In this document: positions 59,906-64,000 of the stretch, one piece after another
Numbering within the stretch: position 1 is the first letter of the stretch
Layout: every line of letters begins with the position of its first letter
Notes under the pieces: generated by a model
Told to the model about the DNA's origin: nothing
The model's input: the letters and a program-made list of their open reading frames with translations, nothing else
The model's database searches: none
Program-made: the position numbers and the translations under genes
Assembly (NCBI RefSeq): GCF_900105115.1
Contig: NZ_FNRV01000001.1
Coordinates: 744,001-808,000, forward strand
Length of the DNA stretch: 64,000 nt
Origin: Pseudomonas mohnii
Lineage (GTDB): Bacteria > Pseudomonadota > Gammaproteobacteria > Pseudomonadales > Pseudomonadaceae
Reading direction: 5' to 3'

Positions 59906-61252
59906 TCACAGATACCAGCGATATTCCCGGGCACTGATTTCCTGCATGAACGCCAGATGATCCTGACGTTTGTTCTCGCAATACACATCGACGAATTCCG
60001 CCCCCAGGCCTTCGCGCAGTTGCGGCTGATGCTGCATCGCGCGCACGGCTTCGAGCATTTCCACCGGGAAATCGATGCCGCTGTTGCGGTCTTCGTTGAG
60101 TGGCGGGATCGGCTCCTTGCGGGCTTCCAGGCCATGCTCAAGCCCTACCAGAATCGCCGCCAACACCAGATAAGGGTTGGCGTCGGCACCGGCCAGGCGA
60201 TATTCGATGCGCAGATTTTTCGCGTCTGACTCCGGAATACGCAAGCACGCATCGCGGTCTTCAAAGCCCCAGCTCGCATGCGTGGCCACGTTGGTCGTGC
60301 CGCCCAGGCGTCGATAGGCGTTCTGGTTCGGCGCGAAGATCGGCATGCTGTGGGGCAGCAACTCCAGGCAACCGGCCACGGCATGGCGCAGGGGTTGCTG
60401 CTGGTTGGCGGCCAGCAGGTTTTTACCCTCGGCATCGTACAGGCTGACATGCACATGCATGCCGCTGCCGGGGTGCTGCAAGTAAGGCTTGGCCATGAAG
60501 CTGGCGCGGTAGCCATGCTTGAGCGCAACGCCACGGGTACTGCGACAGAACAGCGCGGCCCAGTCGGCCGCTCGCAGACCGTCGTCGAGATGCCCGAAAT
60601 TGATCTCGAACTGACCCGGCCCCAGTTCCGCCGTAATCACCGTGGCATCGATGCCCTGGGCCCGTGTCGCCTCGACCATTTCATCCAGCACCGGCGCAAA
60701 GCGCGACAGGCGCTCGATGTGCATGTTCGGTTGATCGTCGGCGTCGTCGGTCAGGTCATCGCGGGGGAATTGCGGCAAGCCGTCACGCAGTTTTTTATCG
60801 AACAGGTAAAACTCCAGCTCGAAGGCCACCACCGGATGAATGCCTTTGCGCGCCAGTCGATCCAGCACCTGCGCCAGCACTTCGCGCGGCTCGAAAACGA
60901 TCGGCTTTTCGGTGCCGTCGGAAGTAATCAGCATCTGCCCCAGGGGCTGTGCTTCCCAGGTCACCGGTTTGAGCGTGCCAGGGACCAGGCGCCGCAGCGC
61001 GTCCGGGTCACCGTCGTTGAAGCAGTAGTCACCGATCTTGAACAACCCGCCCTGCACGCCCAGCAACACGCAGTTCTGCGGCAGCTTGAGCGCGCTGCCG
61101 GCCGCGACTTTTTCCAGCATCTCTACGGGATAACGCTTGCCGTAGAAGTGCCCGGGAATGTCCAGGGAAATCAGGTCGACATAACGCACCTCGGGGTAGC
61201 GTTGGCGAAAGGCACGCACTTCGGCGAGCAGATCAGAGCAGGCAGCATCCAT
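59906..61252 (-). CDS. gamma-glutamylpolyamine synthetase-like enzyme (glutamine synthetase family, PuuA/PauA type)
   Basis: A 448-residue GS-fold ligase. N-terminal beta-grasp (VRYVDLISLDIPGHFYGKRY) and catalytic domain: FELEFYLFDKKL, ITAELGPGQFEINFGH, GSGMHVHVSLYDAEGKNL, NAYRRLGGTTNVATHASWGF and RIEYRLAGADANPYLVLAAI. Lengths and motifs fit gamma-glutamylputrescine synthetases. Last gene of an operon with the PuuR-like repressor and FAD oxidase. ATG 61252 (MDAACSDLLAEVR) with AAGGAA upstream; the frame continues to 61414. Confidence 0.9.
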   Translation of the reverse strand: MDAACSDLLAEVRAFRQRYPEVRYVDLISLDIPGHFYGKRYPVEMLEKVAAGSALKLPQNCVLLGVQGGLFKIGDYCFNDGDPDALRRLVPGTLKPVTWEAQPLGQMLITSDGTEKPIVFEPREVLAQVLDRLARKGIHPVVAFELEFYLFDKKLRDGLPQFPRDDLTDDADDQPNMHIERLSRFAPVLDEMVEATRAQGIDATVITAELGPGQFEINFGHLDDGLRAADWAALFCRSTRGVALKHGYRASFMAKPYLQHPGSGMHVHVSLYDAEGKNLLAANQQQPLRHAVAGCLELLPHSMPIFAPNQNAYRRLGGTTNVATHASWGFEDRDACLRIPESDAKNLRIEYRLAGADANPYLVLAAILVGLEHGLEARKEPIPPLNEDRNSGIDFPVEMLEAVRAMQHQPQLREGLGAEFVDVYCENKRQDHLAFMQEISAREYRWYL

Positions 61253-61287
61253 CGTGGTTGTTCCTTGGAAAGTTCTTGGGGTGGCGA

Positions 61288-61842
61288 TCATGTGTAGACC
61301 CAAAGCACGCGCGTCAGCTGCTCGGTCAGGTTGCCGTAGCGGCAACGGGTGTGGCTGTCGAATTGAAAACTGTCGCCGGCGCGCAACGTGACCGAGTCGT
61401 CGTCGCCCAGCCACAACGTCAACTCGCCCTCGAGCACGTAGCCGCCCTGCTCCGAGCTGTCGGTCAGGTGCCTGTCACCACTGCTGGCGCCGGCTTCCAG
61501 ATGGCTTTCGAGCATGGAGAACGAAGCGCGCATCTTCGGCGATACCAGGATGTCGGTAATCCCGTTGGCGTAATACACGGTGCGGCGCTCGTCCGGCCGG
61601 GTCACCCACGGCAGGACCTTGGGTTTGGGCAAGCTATAGAAATAGGTGGTCGGCACGCCGAGGGTTTCACTGATCGCCGTCAGATCGGCCACTGTCGGCC
61701 GCGACAAACCGCGCTCGACCTGAGACAAAAACCCCACCGATCGACCGATCCGGTCTGCCAGCTCCTTCAAGGTGAACTTCTTGTGCTTGCGTAAATCGTG
61801 AATCAGGATCGCCAGCGCGGCGATTTCTTCTTGCTTGTTCAT
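61288..61842 (-). CDS. Xre-cupin transcriptional regulator (PuuR/PauR-like)
   Basis: A 184-residue regulator: N-terminal helix-turn-helix (FTLKELADRIGRSVGFLSQV, ERGLSRPTVADLTAISETLG) and a C-terminal cupin (GGYVLEGELTLWLGDDDSVT, LRAGDSFQFDSHTRCRYGN). This architecture is that of PuuR and PauR, polyamine-responsive repressors. Autoregulation is likely: three palindromic sites stand before the operon. ATG 61842 chosen; 26 bp from the end of the oxidase. Confidence 0.9.
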   Translation of the reverse strand: MNKQEEIAALAILIHDLRKHKKFTLKELADRIGRSVGFLSQVERGLSRPTVADLTAISETLGVPTTYFYSLPKPKVLPWVTRPDERRTVYYANGITDILVSPKMRASFSMLESHLEAGASSGDRHLTDSSEQGGYVLEGELTLWLGDDDSVTLRAGDSFQFDSHTRCRYGNLTEQLTRVLWVYT

Positions 61843-61867
61843 GACCGGGATTCCGCTGAATGACTCA

Positions 61868-63157
61868 TCAAATGCTGTCGCGCAGTCGATACCAGGCTTT
61901 GCCGATCGCCTCCAGCGGCGCCGCCAGGTACTTGCCGCCGGGAAAGCTGCCATTACTCAAACCTTGATACAACGCCAACTCATCCGCCTGGCCGAGAATC
62001 GCATCCGACACCGCGCGCGCCGCTGCCAGGGTCGGCAGCACGCCGTGGCCGGAATAACCCTGTAGCCAGTAGCGATCCCCCTGGCGGCCAACATCCGGTG
62101 TGCGGTTCAGGGTGAGGTCGATGTGTCCGCCCCAGGCAAATGCCAGATCGACCCCTTTGAGCTGTGGAAACACGCGCTCCAGGAATGGTCGCGTCGCCCT
62201 GGCGATGTCCTTGGGCATGCCACCCAGATAGGTGCAGCCACCGCCGAACAGCAAGCGGTTGTCCGGTGTACGGCGGAAATAATCGAGGACGAACTGGTTA
62301 TCGGTGACGCAAACATTGGTCGGCAGCAGCGAGGTGGCTTTCTCGGGCGTCAGGGGGGCGGTGGCGACCTGATAGGTCCCGACCGGCAACACACAACTGG
62401 CCAGCTTCGGGTCGAGACGATCCACATAGGCGTTGCACGCCAGGACCAGCACATCGGCCCGGATCGACCCACGTTCGGTGTTCACCTGAAACCGACCGCC
62501 CTCTTCCCGATAGTTCAACGCCTTGCTTTGTTCATGGATACGGCCGCCGGCACGCTCGATGGCGGCGGCCAGGCCGAGCGCCAGCTTCAACGGATTGAGG
62601 TGCGCGCCTTCGGGATCATAAAGGCCGGCCTGATAGCGCTCGCTGGCCACCCAATCGGGCAACTGCTCGCGGGGAATGAACTGCAAGCCGTCGTGACCCC
62701 ACTTGTGACTGGCTTCGCGTTGCCATTCGGTCAACAGGCTGACCCGGCGCGGCATGACCGAAGTCCACAGGTGCCCGGCCCGATAGTCGCAGTCGAAGCC
62801 ATGACGCCCGGGCAGTTCACGCAACTCCCCGGAGGCCCAGCGCATGCCGTCCCACAGGCGCCGGGCACGCTCATAACCCAGCGCGGCTTCCAGCGGCGGC
62901 ATGTCACACGACCAACCGAGAATGGCCTGCCCGCCATTGCGCCCCGAGGCGGCCCACGCCACGCGGCTGGCTTCCAGCAGCGTCACCCGTTTGCCGGCCA
63001 ACGCCAGACGCAGCGCCGTGTGCAGCCCGCTGAAGCCAGCGCCGATGATCACAATTTCAGTGTCATGGTCTCCCACCAGCGCAGGTCGGGTGGTCAGGCG
63101 ATTGGCGCAACTGTAGGCGTAGTAGCTCGCGACATGCTGGGTGGACTGCTGAAACAT
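61868..63157 (-). CDS. FAD-dependent gamma-glutamylputrescine oxidase-like enzyme (PuuB/PauB type)
   Basis: A 429-residue DAO-family flavoprotein. FAD motif IVIIGAGFSGLHTALRLALA, then VAWAASGRNGGQAILGWSCD typical of PuuB/OrdL, and LQGYSGHGVLPTLAAARAVS at the C-terminus. In polyamine catabolism this oxidises gamma-glutamylputrescine to the aminoaldehyde. First gene of the operon. The ATG at 63157 has GAGG upstream, and the Shine-Dalgarno overlaps the first of three operator-like sites. Confidence 0.9.
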   Translation of the reverse strand: MFQQSTQHVASYYAYSCANRLTTRPALVGDHDTEIVIIGAGFSGLHTALRLALAGKRVTLLEASRVAWAASGRNGGQAILGWSCDMPPLEAALGYERARRLWDGMRWASGELRELPGRHGFDCDYRAGHLWTSVMPRRVSLLTEWQREASHKWGHDGLQFIPREQLPDWVASERYQAGLYDPEGAHLNPLKLALGLAAAIERAGGRIHEQSKALNYREEGGRFQVNTERGSIRADVLVLACNAYVDRLDPKLASCVLPVGTYQVATAPLTPEKATSLLPTNVCVTDNQFVLDYFRRTPDNRLLFGGGCTYLGGMPKDIARATRPFLERVFPQLKGVDLAFAWGGHIDLTLNRTPDVGRQGDRYWLQGYSGHGVLPTLAAARAVSDAILGQADELALYQGLSNGSFPGGKYLAAPLEAIGKAWYRLRDSI

Positions 63158-63164
63158 ACGGGCC

Positions 63165-63220
63165 TCATGAAATTAATTTCTTATAATTTCATGAAAAAAT
63201 ACACCATAAATTTCACGAAA
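63165..63220. promoter_or_regulatory. three 24-bp-spaced palindromic operators before the polyamine operon
   Basis: TCATGAAATT (63165-63174), AATTTCATGAAA (63185-63196) and AATTTCACGAAA (63209-63220) have centres 24 bp apart on each side. The shared palindrome is TTTCATGAAA. They cover the minus-strand promoter and ribosome binding region of the FAD oxidase gene, with the AT-rich DNA between them. They are the likely binding sites of the PuuR-like repressor encoded in the same operon. Confidence 0.65.
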
Positions 63221-63379
63221 ACAATGCGGATTGCATTGATCGTTCCCGGGCGGGCAGATCAACCTTCAGCTTCCCGCCCTGCCGACGCCCTGTTGCGGTG
63301 CCGGGCCGCTACTCTCTGAAAATTTCTCCCAAACGCTTACAATCGCCCCCTTCACCGCAAATCAGCAGGCCACAAGGCT

Positions 63380-64000
63380 ATGGCGCTCGACCCTTCCACA
63401 ATGTTGACACTCTCGATCGCCCTCGCGGCGGCCGCCGCCCTGTATCTGGCGGTCGAGTGGCGCAGCATCCGTGAATCTTCGCTGCTGTTCTGGAGCGCGG
63501 GCTTCGCCACGATCACCGTGGGGTCGACGCTCGCCTTGCTGCGCATGAGTGGCCTTGTGTTGATTGGCATCTGGTTTGCCAATGGCCTGCTGGTCCTGGC
63601 CCACTGGCTTTTCCTGCTGGGCGTCGCGCGCTTCACCCGTATACGCCTGTCTCGCGCCTGGTGGCTGATCGTCGTCGCCTGGTTTGCGCTGCTGGCGCTG
63701 CCGGATGCCCCCTCGTGGTCGAAGATCATGCTGGTGGCCAATTCGTTGCTGGTGGCGCTGCCGACGCTTTGGGCCAGTTTCCTCCTGCGTCCCCATGGCA
63801 AGTCATTGAGCGTGGGCGCGGCACAGCTGCGCTTTGTGCTGTTGATCCATGGGCTGTTTTATCTGGCCAAGGCCGTATCGGCGGGTATTCCGGGCACGCT
63901 GATCGATCTGGCGGCCTTGCGGGGCGAAATCATTCAGATCTCGCTGGTCGAAGGCGCCATGGCAATCATGCTGATCGCCCTCTCGATGACCGGGACCGAA
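63380..64000 (+). CDS. N-terminal membrane part of a probable signalling protein, cut by the window edge
   Basis: ATG 63380 with AAGG upstream opens a frame that runs 207 codons to the window edge without a stop. Five to seven hydrophobic segments are visible, beginning MALDPSTMLTLSIALAAAAA and LYLAVEWRSIRESSLLFWSA, later GVARFTRIRLSRAWWLIVVA and LRFVLLIHGLFYLAKAVSAG. Multi-helix N-terminal sensors of this kind usually precede a GGDEF domain in Pseudomonas; that domain would lie outside the window. Confidence 0.75.
   Translation, partial: MALDPSTMLTLSIALAAAAALYLAVEWRSIRESSLLFWSAGFATITVGSTLALLRMSGLVLIGIWFANGLLVLAHWLFLLGVARFTRIRLSRAWWLIVVAWFALLALPDAPSWSKIMLVANSLLVALPTLWASFLLRPHGKSLSVGAAQLRFVLLIHGLFYLAKAVSAGIPGTLIDLAALRGEIIQISLVEGAMAIMLIALSMTGTE

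Noticed and set aside
63165..63220. Evenly spaced short repeats that might be taken for a CRISPR start.
   Set aside because: The repeats are about 10 bp and palindromic, only three are present, and they sit in a promoter; operator sites explain them.

Overview
The window reads as a chromosomal segment of a Pseudomonas from the fluorescens group. This rests on the high-GC codon use, the repeated palindromic REP/REPIN elements (about 9.8, 24.0, 29.8 and 50.9 kb), several Pseudomonas-restricted small families (DUF2388, DUF6124, DUF2789), and whole catabolic operons typical of that genus. No rRNA, tRNA, CRISPR array, prophage or intact transposase was seen.

Layout. 0-2.5 kb: small conserved hypothetical genes. 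2.7-7.6 kb: a chemoreceptor, a two-cysteine DksA-like protein, a glutathione transferase, a membrane protein followed by a 24-residue membrane peptide, and a Cys-rich exported protein. 7.7-9.8 kb: an OmpR-type response regulator and histidine kinase with overlapping ORFs. 9.9-11.4 kb: SRPBCC and SDR genes behind a decayed aldo/keto reductase. 11.5-16.3 kb: an accessory island with a conserved leader and DUF6124 gene, then three tandem short RHS-core genes. They share about 170 N-terminal residues and the upstream DNA, but each ends in a different AT-rich tail: caspase-like, ADP-ribosyltransferase-like and possibly NucA/NucB-like. No immunity gene is recognisable. 16.5-22.7 kb: a MexT-like LysR regulator, DinB, an FAD oxidoreductase, DUF2388, a PLP dehydratase, an isoprenylcysteine methyltransferase-like protein and a LuxR regulator. 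22.7-23.8 kb: a RES/Xre toxin-antitoxin pair.

24.2-29.7 kb: a polyamine-type ABC importer (ATPase, binding protein, two permeases) with an aldehyde dehydrogenase. 30-31.8 kb: a phosphoesterase and YghU. 31.9-40.8 kb: a non-phosphorylative sugar-acid (pentonate-type) catabolic cluster: FAH hydrolase, SDR, MFS transporter, alpha-ketoglutaric semialdehyde dehydrogenase, LysR regulator, XylX-like dehydratase and IlvD/Edd dehydratase. Matching T-N11-A palindromes lie before both the dehydrogenase and the divergent lysR/xylX pair. The gene set could serve two ways of breaking down a 2-keto-3-deoxy acid. 41-47.5 kb: an NCS1 transporter, HyuB and HyuA hydantoinase subunits and an AraC regulator.

47.5-56.7 kb: YfeH, a stand-alone JAMM-motif protein, TrmK, a lipoprotein, a GAF-GAF-GGDEF-EAL c-di-GMP protein, a translationally coupled ParD-like/methionine aminopeptidase pair, an isochorismatase-type hydrolase and a GNAT acetyltransferase. 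56.8-59.8 kb: an OsmC-YcaO fusion and a thioesterase. 59.9-63.2 kb: a putrescine-type gamma-glutamylation operon (oxidase, PuuR/PauR-like repressor, glutamine synthetase-like ligase) whose promoter has three TTTCATGAAA-like sites exactly 24 bp apart. The window ends in the N-terminal membrane part of a probable signalling protein. All assignments were made by eye from the sequence; no database search was run.
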